Assembly: GCA_023228945.1 (NCBI GenBank)
Contig: JALOAI010000027.1
Location: 8,076-72,075, forward strand
DNA from: Pigmentiphaga sp.
GTDB lineage: Bacteria > Pseudomonadota > Gammaproteobacteria > Burkholderiales > Burkholderiaceae_B
Length of the DNA stretch: 64,000 nt
Direction of reading: 5' to 3'
Shown here: positions 43,856 to 52,510 of the stretch, piece after piece
Layout: each line of letters opens with the position of its first letter
Numbering within the stretch: position 1 is the first letter of the stretch
Made by a program: the position numbers and the translations under genes
Notes under the pieces: generated by a model
Told to the model about the DNA's origin: nothing
Database searches by the model: none
What the model saw: only the letters and a program-made list of their open reading frames with translations

Positions 43856-45613
43856 ATGTCTGAGGAGAACCAAACCGCCAGGGTCGGCCACGCGGCAGCC
43901 GCGCAAACGCCACGGAGCAGCGCCGGCCGGGGGGCTGGCGTGATGCAAACGGATGTTCTGATCGCTGGCGGCGGGCCTTGCGGCCTGATGCTGGCCAATG
44001 AACTGGGCCGTCGCGGCATCCGCTGCCTCCTGGTCGATGCCAAACCCGATACTGCGTTCAATCCGCAGGCCAACGCCACGCAGGCGCGAACCATGGAACA
44101 TTTTCGCCGGCTGGGGTTCGCGCACGAGATCCGCGCCTTGGGACTGCCTGCCGACCACCCCACGGACATCGCCTACTTTACGCGTTATGCGGAGCACGAG
44201 CTGGCGCGCATCGAACTGCCTACGGCGGCCGAGGCCACGGTCAAGATCCGGAGTCTGGGGGGGTCATGGAGCGCGGCGGAGTTGCCGCACCGGGTGTCGC
44301 AGAAGTTTGTCGAGGCCGCCATGCGCCGCCATGCGCAATCCTGGCCGGCGGCCGACGTGCGCTATGGCTGGACGCTGGAGCAGTTCACCCAGGACGAAAA
44401 CGGCGTAAGCGCCGTCGTGCGGCCTACCGAGGGCGGCGAGGCGGTTGCGGTGCGCGCCGCCTTCCTGGTGGGGGCGGACGGGGCCCGCAGCTTCGTGCGC
44501 CGCGAACTCGACATCGAATGGGGCGGAGAAACCGGCATCCGGCGGCAGTTCATGGGTGGCAAGATGTTCGCCGTCTACCTGCGCGCGCCCCACTTCCTCT
44601 CTGTTCTGCAACATCCCAGGGCCTGGATGTATGTGGCCGTCAATCATCAGCGCCGGGCTTTCATGGCATCGGTGGATGGCAAGTCGGAGTACGCTTTCCA
44701 TGCCGCGCTGCACCCGGGCGAGGACGCCGACAACTGGACGGAAGCAGACGCACGCCGCGTATTCTGCGAAGCGGTGGGTCGCGAAGTGCCCATCGAGATC
44801 CTGTCCATGGGGACGTGGTTGGCCGGACATGCCCTGGTGGCGCGGCGCTTCCAGCACGGCCGCGTCTTCATCGCGGGCGATGCCGCGCATTTGTTCACTC
44901 CCACGGGAGGGCTGGGCTACAACACGGCCGTCGAAGACGCCGTCAATCTGGCCTGGAAGCTGGCCAGCGTGGTGCGCGGCGTGGCGCCGCTCGGCCTGCT
45001 CGATAGCTATGAGGCCGAGCGCAAGCCGCTGGCCGAGCGCAACACGGGCTACGCGCGCCATTTTGCCGACTCCGTGGGCCTGTTCGCGGCCTTGCCGGAG
45101 CTGGATGAGGATTCGCCGTGTGGCCAGGCGGCGCGCGAGCAGGCGGCGGAGCACTTGAACCGGCACGCGCGGCTGGAGTTCAATATTCCGGGAGTCACAT
45201 TCGGAGGCCGCTACGATGGCTCGCCCATCATCGTTGCCGACGGCGCCCCGTTGCCGCCCGACCAGGCCAATGTGTACGTGCCAACCGCAAGCCCCGGCGG
45301 GCGTCCGCCGCATGCCTGGCTCGAAGATGGGCGATCGTTGTTCGATTTGTTCCATCGCGAGTGGACGCTGCTAGCCCTGGGCGAGGCGCCACCCGCCACG
45401 GAGCCGTTCGAGCGGGCGGCGGGCGAACTCGGCCTGGACCTGCAGGTGGTACGCTTGCCCGACCCTTCCCTTCCAGCCTTGTATGAAGCGCCACTGGCCC
45501 TGATCCGGCCGGATCAGATCGTTGCCTGGCGCGGTGCGGATGCCGATGGCGCGCTGGCCGTACTGGCGCAGTCGATCGGCCGCGCGGATACGATGCCGAT
45601 AGACCATCGTTAA
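43856..45613 (+). CDS. FAD-dependent aromatic hydroxylase (resorcinol/phenol hydroxylase-like)
   Basis: The 585-residue flavoprotein has the GxGxxG motif in DVLIAGGGPCGLMLANELGR (from residue about 30), the DG motif FLVGADGARSFVRRELDI, and RVFIAGDAAHLFTPTGGLGY NTAV further on. It resembles 2,4-dichlorophenol, MhpA and resorcinol hydroxylases. As it precedes a hydroxyquinol dioxygenase gene, it probably makes 1,2,4-trihydroxybenzene from resorcinol or a related phenol. AAGGATAGCG before the ATG at 43856 supports this start. The next gene is 13 bp downstream. Confidence 0.88.
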   Translation: MSEENQTARVGHAAAAQTPRSSAGRGAGVMQTDVLIAGGGPCGLMLANELGRRGIRCLLVDAKPDTAFNPQANATQARTMEHFRRLGFAHEIRALGLPADHPTDIAYFTRYAEHELARIELPTAAEATVKIRSLGGSWSAAELPHRVSQKFVEAAMRRHAQSWPAADVRYGWTLEQFTQDENGVSAVVRPTEGGEAVAVRAAFLVGADGARSFVRRELDIEWGGETGIRRQFMGGKMFAVYLRAPHFLSVLQHPRAWMYVAVNHQRRAFMASVDGKSEYAFHAALHPGEDADNWTEADARRVFCEAVGREVPIEILSMGTWLAGHALVARRFQHGRVFIAGDAAHLFTPTGGLGYNTAVEDAVNLAWKLASVVRGVAPLGLLDSYEAERKPLAERNTGYARHFADSVGLFAALPELDEDSPCGQAAREQAAEHLNRHARLEFNIPGVTFGGRYDGSPIIVADGAPLPPDQANVYVPTASPGGRPPHAWLEDGRSLFDLFHREWTLLALGEAPPATEPFERAAGELGLDLQVVRLPDPSLPALYEAPLALIRPDQIVAWRGADADGALAVLAQSIGRADTMPIDHR

Positions 45614-45626
45614 CCAGGAGAGCACG

Positions 45627-46475
45627 ATGATCAATCTCGACCACCACACCATTACCGAAGCCGTGCTGGCGCGCCAGGCGGGCATGGCCGACCCTCGCCT
45701 GCGCGAGATCCTGGACAGCCTGGTGAAGCACCTGCACGCGTTTGCGCGCGAGGTGCATCTCACCGAGGCGGAATGGTTCCAGGGCATCGAGTTCCTCACC
45801 CGCTGTGGGCACATCACCGACGACAAACGCCAGGAGTTCATCCTGCTCTCGGACGTGCTGGGTCTCTCGATGCTCACGGTGGCGCAGAACCACGACAAGC
45901 CGGCGGGCTGTACCGAGGCCACGGTGTTCGGGCCCTTTCATGTGGAAGGCGCGCCGCACTACGAACTGGGCGCCGACATCGCCAACGGCGCCCAGGGCAT
46001 CGCCTGCCTGGTGCGCGGCACGGTGCGCGGCATCGATGGCGAACCGGTGGCCAATGCGATGCTCGACGTCTGGCAGTCCGACGAGGCGGGGCTCTACGAC
46101 GTGCAGAAGCCCGGGCTGGAGCAGGCGCAGGCCAGAGGTATCCTGCATACCGATGCGCAGGGACGCTTCCATTTCCGTTCCATCCTGGCCGTGCCCTACG
46201 CCATTCCGCACGATGGCCCGGTGGGCGATCTGCTCACGGCAACGGGCCGCCATCCCTGGCGGCCGGCGCACCTGCACTTCATGATCCAGGCGCCGGGCTA
46301 CGAAACGCTGATCACCCACGTGTTTCGCCGTGACGATCCCTACCTGGAGGCCGACGCCGTCTTTGGCGTGCGCCAGTCGCTGATCGCCGACTGGCTGCCC
46401 CAGGAGGATGGCACTTATCTGGTGGAGTACGATTTCGTGCTCCATCCCCAGGGCGGCACGGCCAAAGCGGAGTGA
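45627..46475 (+). CDS. Hydroxyquinol 1,2-dioxygenase
   Basis: The 282-residue intradiol dioxygenase has the four ferric-iron ligands: Tyr157 (DEAGLYDVQ), Tyr191 (VPYAIPHDGPVG), and His215 and His217 (GRHPWRPAHLHFMI). The N-terminal helical dimerisation domain is typical of the catechol/hydroxyquinol branch. It cleaves hydroxyquinol between the 1,2-hydroxyls to give maleylacetate. The neighbours, a hydroxylase upstream and a maleylacetate reductase downstream, favour hydroxyquinol over catechol. Confidence 0.92.
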   Translation: MINLDHHTITEAVLARQAGMADPRLREILDSLVKHLHAFAREVHLTEAEWFQGIEFLTRCGHITDDKRQEFILLSDVLGLSMLTVAQNHDKPAGCTEATVFGPFHVEGAPHYELGADIANGAQGIACLVRGTVRGIDGEPVANAMLDVWQSDEAGLYDVQKPGLEQAQARGILHTDAQGRFHFRSILAVPYAIPHDGPVGDLLTATGRHPWRPAHLHFMIQAPGYETLITHVFRRDDPYLEADAVFGVRQSLIADWLPQEDGTYLVEYDFVLHPQGGTAKAE

Positions 46476-46480
46476 GTCAG

Positions 46481-47554
46481 ATGAAGGACTTCATTTATCA
46501 AGGCCAGCCTTCGCGGGTGGTGTTTGGCGCCGGTTCGCTGGCCCACCTCGAGCGCGAGATCGAACGGCTGGGCGCGCGGCGCGCGCTGGTGCTCTCCACG
46601 CCCGGGCAGCGCGCGCAGGCCGAAGCGGTTGCCGAGCGACTGGGCGGGCGCGCCGCGGGCGTGTTTGCCCGCGCCGTGATGCACGTGCCGATCGAGACGG
46701 CCCGAGAGGCGCGTGAAGAGGCCCGCCGGCTGGGCGCCGATTGTGCAGTGGCCATCGGCGGCGGCTCAACCACTGGCCTGGGCAAGGCCATCGCGCTGGA
46801 GTCGGGTCTGCCCATCCTGGCGATCCCCACCACCTATGCCGGCAGTGAGATGACGCCGATCTTCGGCATCACCGAGGCGGGCCTGAAGAAGACCGGTCGC
46901 GACGCGCGGGTGCTGCCGCGCACGGTGATCTACGACCCGGAGCTGACGGTGGGCCTGCCGGTGGGGCTGAGCGTGACCAGCGGCATCAATGCCATCGCGC
47001 ATGCCGCCGAGGGCCTGTATGCCCGCGATGGCAATCCGGTGATGGATCTCATGGCCGCCGAGGGCATTCGCGCCCTGGCGCATGCGCTGCCGGCGATCCG
47101 CGCGCGCGGCGACGATCTCGAGGCTCGCGGCGCGGCTTTGTACGGCGCCTGGCTATGCGGCAGCGTGCTGGGCAATGTGGGCATGGCCCTGCACCACAAG
47201 TTGTGCCACACACTGGGCGGCAGCTTCGATCTGCCGCATGCCGACGTGCACACGGTGGTGCTGCCTCAGGCACTGGCCTTCAATGCCTCGGCGGCGCCCG
47301 ATGCCATGGCGCGCATGGCCGAGGCGCTGGGCGCGGCGGGCCGCAGCGCGGCGGCGGCCGTCTTCGACCTGGCGCGCGACAACGGCGCGCCCGTGGCGCT
47401 GCGTGAGCTCGGCATGCGCGAGGCCGACCTGGACCGCGCCGCCGAGATCGCGGTGAGCAATCCCTACTGGAATCCGCGGCCCATCGGGGCGGAGCAGCGG
47501 GGAGAGATCCGGGCGTTGTTGCAGGATGCCTACGAGGGTGCGCGGCCGGCCTAA
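46481..47554 (+). CDS. Maleylacetate reductase
   Basis: The 357-residue iron-alcohol-dehydrogenase-like protein has CAVAIGGGSTTGLGKAIALE, PTTYAGSEMTPIFGITE, SVTSGINAIAHAAEGLYA, and the C-terminal HHKLCHTLGGSFDLPHADVH (metal-ligand region). It reduces maleylacetate to 3-oxoadipate with NAD(P)H. The ATG at 46481 has GGAG eight bases upstream and starts five bases after the dioxygenase stop; a GTG at 46472 would overlap it. Confidence 0.93.
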   Translation: MKDFIYQGQPSRVVFGAGSLAHLEREIERLGARRALVLSTPGQRAQAEAVAERLGGRAAGVFARAVMHVPIETAREAREEARRLGADCAVAIGGGSTTGLGKAIALESGLPILAIPTTYAGSEMTPIFGITEAGLKKTGRDARVLPRTVIYDPELTVGLPVGLSVTSGINAIAHAAEGLYARDGNPVMDLMAAEGIRALAHALPAIRARGDDLEARGAALYGAWLCGSVLGNVGMALHHKLCHTLGGSFDLPHADVHTVVLPQALAFNASAAPDAMARMAEALGAAGRSAAAAVFDLARDNGAPVALRELGMREADLDRAAEIAVSNPYWNPRPIGAEQRGEIRALLQDAYEGARPA

Positions 47555-47688
47555 ACCAGACTAGCCGGCGTCACGACCGTACCGAATGTGCAGGCAAAAA
47601 CGTCGGGGTGGCCATTCGCCTTGCGGGGTCGCCCTAGGGCATGGCGGCCCGCCGTGGGTGGGCGGGCCCCCGTTATGCCGGGCGGTTT

Positions 47689-50142
47689 TCAGAACCGGCC
47701 AGTGACCGACAACAGAAAAGCCCGCGGCGGACCGTAGTAGCTATTGCCGGTGGTTGTGTAGTACGCCTTGTCGAACAGGTTATAGATATTCAACGAGGCC
47801 GAGAGCGAATCGTTGAAGTCATAGCGCGCGAGCAGATCCACCACGGCGTAGGCGGGCTGGGTGAAGGTGGCTTTGGCGGGGCCCAGGTTTTCCGTGAAGA
47901 TCTTGCTTTGCCAGCGCACGCCGCCGCCCACGGTCAGGCCGTTGAGCACCTTGTTCAGCCGATAGGTGGTAAAGAGCTTGGCCATCGACTGCGGCACGTT
48001 GGTGACGATGCGCTTGCCTTCGCGGTCTTTGGTGCTGTTATGGGCGAAGCTGGCGGCGATTTCCCAGCCCGGCTGCAGCTGGCCCGACAATTCCACCTCG
48101 AAGCCCCGGGTGCGCGTGCCCGATTTTGCCTCGTAGGCTTGCGAGCCGTCGGGCGCGTAGGTGTCGGGAATCGCGATCGCTTTGTTGTTCTCGCGGATCT
48201 GATAAACGGCTGTGTTGAAATTGAGCTGGTTGTTGAAGAAGGCGGCCTTGAGGCCGGCTTCGTAGCTTTCGCCGCTCAAGGGGTCGATGTAGTCGCCGGT
48301 AATGGTCTTGAAGTTTTGCGGCGCGAAGATCGTGGTGTAGCTGGTATAGGCCGTCCAATGATCTGACAAATCGTAAGTAATGGCCGCGTAGGGCACGAAC
48401 TTGCGTTCGGCGCGCAGGATGCCGCTGTTGACGCCGGTATCGTAGCGATACGAAAGCTGGTCGCGACGCCAGTCGACCCAGCGCGTGCCCACGATCACCG
48501 CCAGGGCGTCGGTGGGGCGCAGGCGCAGTGAGCCATACAGGCCGTTGTTGCGTTCGTCGATGCCGTGCTTGCCCACCGAGGGGTTGTCGGGCGGCGCGGG
48601 ATAGCTGCCGTCCCAGGTGTAAATATCGGGGATCATCGGGTCCCAGCCGGCGTGTGTCCAATTGGTGTACGAGGGGCTGTCGTAACGGGTGCGCGACCAG
48701 TTGGCGCCGAAGGCGGCTTCGTGCTCGCGGCCGAACAGGGTGAACGAGCCGTTGGCGGTGAGGTTCAGCGCATCCTGTTTGGGCTTATAGACCCACCGGG
48801 TGGCCCAGATCTGGGCGCCCGCGCCGGTGAGGCGATCGGGCGTGCCTCCGGCATACCCGACCAGCTCATCCGAGTCGGTGATCGTATGGGCGGCGCTGAG
48901 CTTCAACTGCCAGTCGTTGAGCAGTTGGTGTTCCAGTTCGGCGAACATCGACGTCACGCGGCGGTGCGAGTAAGCCCAATCGGCCGCCGCGGAATCCGAG
49001 CGCGACCAGTACAGCCGTTCGCCGTCGGTGGCATAGGCCGGCAGACCGCCACGCGAATGACCGCTCAGGTCGTGGCGCTGGTGGCTGATCCCGCCGCGCA
49101 GCAGTGTGCGCGCGCCCAGATCGGCCTCGACCACGCCATAGAACACCTTGCGCTTGTCGTTGAAGCGATCGATATAGGAGTCGGAATCCTGCAGGGCCAC
49201 CACCATGCGGCCACGTACCGAGCCCGATTCGTTGAGCGGCGTGGAGAGGTCCGCCAGGCCGCGCTTGTAGCGCCAGGAGCCGGCTTCGAGTGTGGCCGAG
49301 GCGCGAAAGTCGCGAAACGGCTTTTTGCGCACCATATTGATCGCGCCGCCCGGCGTGCCCACGCCGTTCATCATCCCCGAGGCGCCGCGCACGATTTCGA
49401 CGCGATCGTACAGGCTCATGTCCTGGCTCTGGAAAATGCTGGAATAGGGGGACACCATCTTGACGCCATCGACCATGTAGGTGTCGATCGAGAAGCCCCG
49501 CGAATAGATCGGCGAACTATCGGAGCCGACGTTACCGCTTTGCGTTACCACCAACCCCGGCGTCTGTGCGGCCACGTCGGTCAACTGCGTCAGGTTCTGG
49601 TCTTTCATCCGCTGCTCGGTGATCACGCTGACCGACTGCGGCGTTTCGCGCAGGGACAAATCCAAGCCCGACGATAGCGAGCTGGGGCCGGTGGCGGTAT
49701 AGGCGCCGCTGCCGTCGGTACGGGCGTCGCCCAGGCCTTGTACCACCACGGGCGCGAGCTGGGTGGCGTTATCACTGGCCGCGGCTCGCGAAAGCGAGAC
49801 CCGGCTGCCATCACGCCGGAACTGGATGCCGGTGCCGGCCAGCAACCGCTGCAGCGCCTGATCCGCCGTGAGCTCGCCCGACAGCGCCGGGGCGCGGACG
49901 CCACGTACCGTTTCGGGAAGGTAGAGGATTTGCAGCGAGGCCTGCTCGCCCAATTGCAGCAAGGCGTTGTCCAAGGATTGGGCCGGCAGATCGATGCGGA
50001 TGGCCGCGTCCTGCGCGCCGGCAAGGCCGGGTACGACGCTGAAGGCCATCGCCATTGCCAGGGCGAGAGCCTGGAGAGTCATCCGCGCGCGTCGTGCGTC
50101 TGATGGATGTGAGATATTGTCGATCACGTTATCGCCCACCAT
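47689..50142 (-). CDS. TonB-dependent siderophore receptor with signalling domain
   Basis: The 817-residue outer-membrane protein has a signal peptide, an STN signalling domain (IDLPAQSLDNALLQLGEQAS, TADQALQRLLAGTGIQF), a plug (RETPQSVSVITEQRMKDQNL, VDGVKMVSPYSSIF, VEIVRGASGMMNGVGTPGG) and a 22-strand barrel ending YGPPRAFLLSVTGRF with a terminal Phe. The STN domain makes it a transducer: ligand binding signals through FecR to the ECF sigma factor encoded upstream. The siderophore is not evident; the sequence resembles FpvA/FoxA/FhuE-type receptors. AAGG precedes the start. Confidence 0.93.
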   Translation of the reverse strand: MVGDNVIDNISHPSDARRARMTLQALALAMAMAFSVVPGLAGAQDAAIRIDLPAQSLDNALLQLGEQASLQILYLPETVRGVRAPALSGELTADQALQRLLAGTGIQFRRDGSRVSLSRAAASDNATQLAPVVVQGLGDARTDGSGAYTATGPSSLSSGLDLSLRETPQSVSVITEQRMKDQNLTQLTDVAAQTPGLVVTQSGNVGSDSSPIYSRGFSIDTYMVDGVKMVSPYSSIFQSQDMSLYDRVEIVRGASGMMNGVGTPGGAINMVRKKPFRDFRASATLEAGSWRYKRGLADLSTPLNESGSVRGRMVVALQDSDSYIDRFNDKRKVFYGVVEADLGARTLLRGGISHQRHDLSGHSRGGLPAYATDGERLYWSRSDSAAADWAYSHRRVTSMFAELEHQLLNDWQLKLSAAHTITDSDELVGYAGGTPDRLTGAGAQIWATRWVYKPKQDALNLTANGSFTLFGREHEAAFGANWSRTRYDSPSYTNWTHAGWDPMIPDIYTWDGSYPAPPDNPSVGKHGIDERNNGLYGSLRLRPTDALAVIVGTRWVDWRRDQLSYRYDTGVNSGILRAERKFVPYAAITYDLSDHWTAYTSYTTIFAPQNFKTITGDYIDPLSGESYEAGLKAAFFNNQLNFNTAVYQIRENNKAIAIPDTYAPDGSQAYEAKSGTRTRGFEVELSGQLQPGWEIAASFAHNSTKDREGKRIVTNVPQSMAKLFTTYRLNKVLNGLTVGGGVRWQSKIFTENLGPAKATFTQPAYAVVDLLARYDFNDSLSASLNIYNLFDKAYYTTTGNSYYGPPRAFLLSVTGRF

Positions 50143-50274
50143 GAATACCTTATGAAAATGAGATCGGTTGGACGCACCAGCGCCCGGTTTCCGGGAGGCG
50201 CCGCGCGGCCCGGCTGGGTCCGACGGTCCTTCCGTCCTTCAAAAAGAAAGACGTCCGGGAAGGAAATTTTCCGG

Positions 50275-50295
50275 AATGATTCTCAAAATCATTTT
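50275..50295. promoter_or_regulatory. Fur-box-like palindrome before the receptor gene
   Basis: AATGATTCTCAAAATCATTTT contains ATGATT and AATCAT as inverted halves, close to the 7-1-7 Fur pattern. It lies between fecR and the receptor, 133 bp upstream of the receptor start, where an ECF sigma promoter would also be expected. Confidence 0.5.
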
Positions 50296-50321
50296 GAAAC
50301 GAGATGTTGCTGAACGGCGGA

Positions 50322-51311
50322 TTAGCGTGGCGCCAGCGTTGCTCGGCCATCCAGGCCGCGGATCACGACGATGGGCGCAATGAGGGGCAGAAGGTCGAGC
50401 GCGGCTTCGGGAGCGTCGATGCTCAGCGTGCCCGAGATACGCAGCCGGGCCAGGCCGGCGTCGGCTAGGCGCACCGGTTGGGGCAGGTAGCGATTGAGCT
50501 CGCTGGCCACTTGGCTTAGAGGCGTATCGCGGAACATCAGCCGGCCGCGTTGCCAGGCGGCGATGGACTCGACGTGATCGGGGTAGGGCGGCACCACCCC
50601 TTCGGCTTTTGTGGCCACGGCGACTTGCCCCGCCGACACGACTTCTCGGCCGCGACGCCACCATGGGCCGGCGGAAAGCTTGACGGCGCCATCGGTGACG
50701 GCGACCTGCACGCTATCCGGGTCGTGGCGCACATTGAATCGGGTACCCATCACCCGCACACAGGCTTCTCCCGCCACCACGGTAAAGGGGCGCGCGGCGT
50801 CGGCATGCACCGAAAACAAGGCTTCGCCCGTTTGCAGCGTGGCAACCCGACCATTCTCGTAATAGGCGATCGTGGCTTCGCTGGCGGTATTCAGATCCAG
50901 CACGCTGCCATCGGGCAAGGTGATGCGGCGACGCTCGCCGCGGGCGGTGCTGAATCGGCCTGAAAACTGCGGGGGCGCTTGCCAGGCTTGCCGTCCGGCC
51001 AGACCGGCGGCCAGGAGAGCGCAACCGGCCCCGGCGCCGATCAAGAGGCGGCGCCGGAGGTTACGGGCCGGCACGGCGCCTTCGTCGCGCCGCAGGATGG
51101 CCCGGGCATCCTCGAGCGACAAATGGTCGGTCAATTGCCAGATTTCCTGGAGCGCTTCGAACTGCCGCCGATGTTCGGGGGCGGCGGCCAGCCAGGCTTC
51201 GAGGGCGCGCTGTTCCGCCGGCCCGAACGGACCAAGTCGCTTCCTGGAGAACCAATCCACGGCCTGTTCCCGTATCGTCTGGGCGGCGTTGGCGGTGTCG
51301 GGATCGATCAT
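50322..51311 (-). CDS. FecR family anti-sigma/sigma regulator
   Basis: The 329-residue protein has the cytoplasmic FecR_N/DUF4880 domain (QAVDWFSRKRLGPFGPAEQR, QFEALQEIWQLTDHLS), one membrane segment (LLIGAGAGCALLAAGLAG, residues about 88-106), and a periplasmic FecR domain (STARGERRRITLPDGSVLDL, VVAGEACVRVMGTRFNVR). It relays the receptor signal to FecI. The adjacent fecI gene lies 75 bp upstream on the same strand. Confidence 0.93.
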   Translation of the reverse strand: MIDPDTANAAQTIREQAVDWFSRKRLGPFGPAEQRALEAWLAAAPEHRRQFEALQEIWQLTDHLSLEDARAILRRDEGAVPARNLRRRLLIGAGAGCALLAAGLAGRQAWQAPPQFSGRFSTARGERRRITLPDGSVLDLNTASEATIAYYENGRVATLQTGEALFSVHADAARPFTVVAGEACVRVMGTRFNVRHDPDSVQVAVTDGAVKLSAGPWWRRGREVVSAGQVAVATKAEGVVPPYPDHVESIAAWQRGRLMFRDTPLSQVASELNRYLPQPVRLADAGLARLRISGTLSIDAPEAALDLLPLIAPIVVIRGLDGRATLAPR

Positions 51312-51386
51312 GGCGAAGATCCGGTGCGGGCTTGATGTTGGAGCGTTGCAGGGCGGCAGGGAGGGTCGACGGGAACTCGATCCGGA

Positions 51387-51893
51387 TCAAGGGGAGGCAT
51401 GCTGTTGCAGCCGGTCGCGCAGGTGGTTCAAGGCACGCTTCATGTGTTTCTCCACCATGCTCGATGTGAGCCCCAGCCTCTGAGCGATTTCTTCCTGGGT
51501 GTAACCCTCGATCTTATTCCAGAGGAAGACCTGCTGGGATTTCAAAGGCAGCTCGGCGAGTGCCGCCTTCAGCGCCCGGGCCAACTGGTCCGCCCGCAGC
51601 GTGGCCTCGGGATCGCCGGTGCTGGGATGTTCTTCTTCCGCCAGCGTGTCGAGCGACAGGAAGTTGCCGCGGGCCTGCCGGCGGATCTCGCTCACCAGGC
51701 GGTTACGGGCGCAACGAAAAAGATAGGCTTTGCGATCGAGCACCGCGGCCGGATCGTTGGCGAGCAGATGCGCCATGGAATCCTGGGCGGCATCGCTGGC
51801 ATCGTGGGCAAGCGGGTTGCCTCGCGCCCAGGTACCGATCAGTTCGCGATAATGGGCGAGCCAGCCTTTATCGAAAGGGCGGGGGCGGGACAT
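51387..51893 (-). CDS. fecI: ECF sigma factor, FecI type
   Basis: The 168-residue protein has sigma region 2 (HDASDAAQDSMAHLLANDPA, KAYLFRCARNRLVSEIRR) and region 4 (KSQQVFLWNKIEGYTQEEIA, QRLGLTSSMVEKHMKRALNH). The triad fecI-fecR-receptor, with a Fur-box-like site at 51941-51960, is a standard iron-starvation regulon: Fur permits transcription when iron is low, and siderophore uptake activates the sigma factor. Confidence 0.93.
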   Translation of the reverse strand: MSRPRPFDKGWLAHYRELIGTWARGNPLAHDASDAAQDSMAHLLANDPAAVLDRKAYLFRCARNRLVSEIRRQARGNFLSLDTLAEEEHPSTGDPEATLRADQLARALKAALAELPLKSQQVFLWNKIEGYTQEEIAQRLGLTSSMVEKHMKRALNHLRDRLQQHASP

Positions 51894-51940
51894 GAGGGAA
51901 CCCGGACGAGAGCGGGCTGGTGGTCAAAAGAGGCTCATGA

Positions 51941-51960
51941 TAGCAATGATTCTCATTTCT
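51941..51960 (-). promoter_or_regulatory. Fur box upstream of fecI
   Basis: On the minus strand AAATGAGAATCATTGCTA matches the classical 19-bp Fur consensus at about 14 positions, centred about 60 bp upstream of the fecI start. Iron-dependent repression is expected. Confidence 0.65.
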
Positions 51961-52050
51961 GGGTGGGTCATCCGCCCGCCGTGGCCGTCGCGCACGTGCG
52001 CTTCATCCCGCCCGCGGCGGGCCGCTCGTCGGCGGCCCGGCGCGCCGCCT

Positions 52051-52380
52051 TTACTCCGTGCGCTCCCACATGACATCGACCTGGCGGGCCTGCGCCTTGC
52101 GCAGCATCTCCAGCAGCGGAAACGCGCGCTGGTCGAGGTCGACGTGCTGCCGCGCCTTGGCGGCTTCGTCGGGATCGTCTTCGTTGAAGCTGGCGGGCGG
52201 CGTGGCGGCGATGCGCGCCTCCAGTCGGGCGATGGCGTCGCCCAGTTGGTCCGCGGTGAAGACCCCGCGGACTGCGCTGGCGACCCCCGGACTTTTGCCG
52301 GCGGCCTCGAGCAGTGGTCGGGCATGGTTGCCAAGCATGAGGATCTCGGCCGCGGCCTTGGACCGAAACGTATAAAGCAT
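52051..52380 (-). CDS. DUF1840 domain-containing protein
   Basis: The 109-residue protein starts MLYTFRSKAAAEILMLGNHA and contains AVRGVFTADQLGDAIARLEA and RAFPLLEMLRKAQARQVDVM, the complete DUF1840 pattern found in betaproteobacteria. CAGGAG before the ATG at 52380 fixes the start. The function is unknown. It is divergent from the RHS gene with a 130-bp gap. Confidence 0.9.
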   Translation of the reverse strand: MLYTFRSKAAAEILMLGNHARPLLEAAGKSPGVASAVRGVFTADQLGDAIARLEARIAATPPASFNEDDPDEAAKARQHVDLDQRAFPLLEMLRKAQARQVDVMWERTE

Positions 52381-52510
52381 GAGGCTCTCCTGCAATGATG
52401 AAGGGCTCATTCTCGCATTGCGCGGCTGAAACTGGATACCTGGAGGCGCGCTTCACGATGCCTGGGCTTGCGGCAAGCCAAACTGACGCTTTGAATGTCT
52501 GGAGTGGAAA

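Noticed and set aside
47646..47668. GC hairpin between the maleylacetate reductase and TonB receptor genes as a terminator
   Set aside because: The 8-bp stem has no T-run on either strand. Its position between convergent genes is suggestive only.
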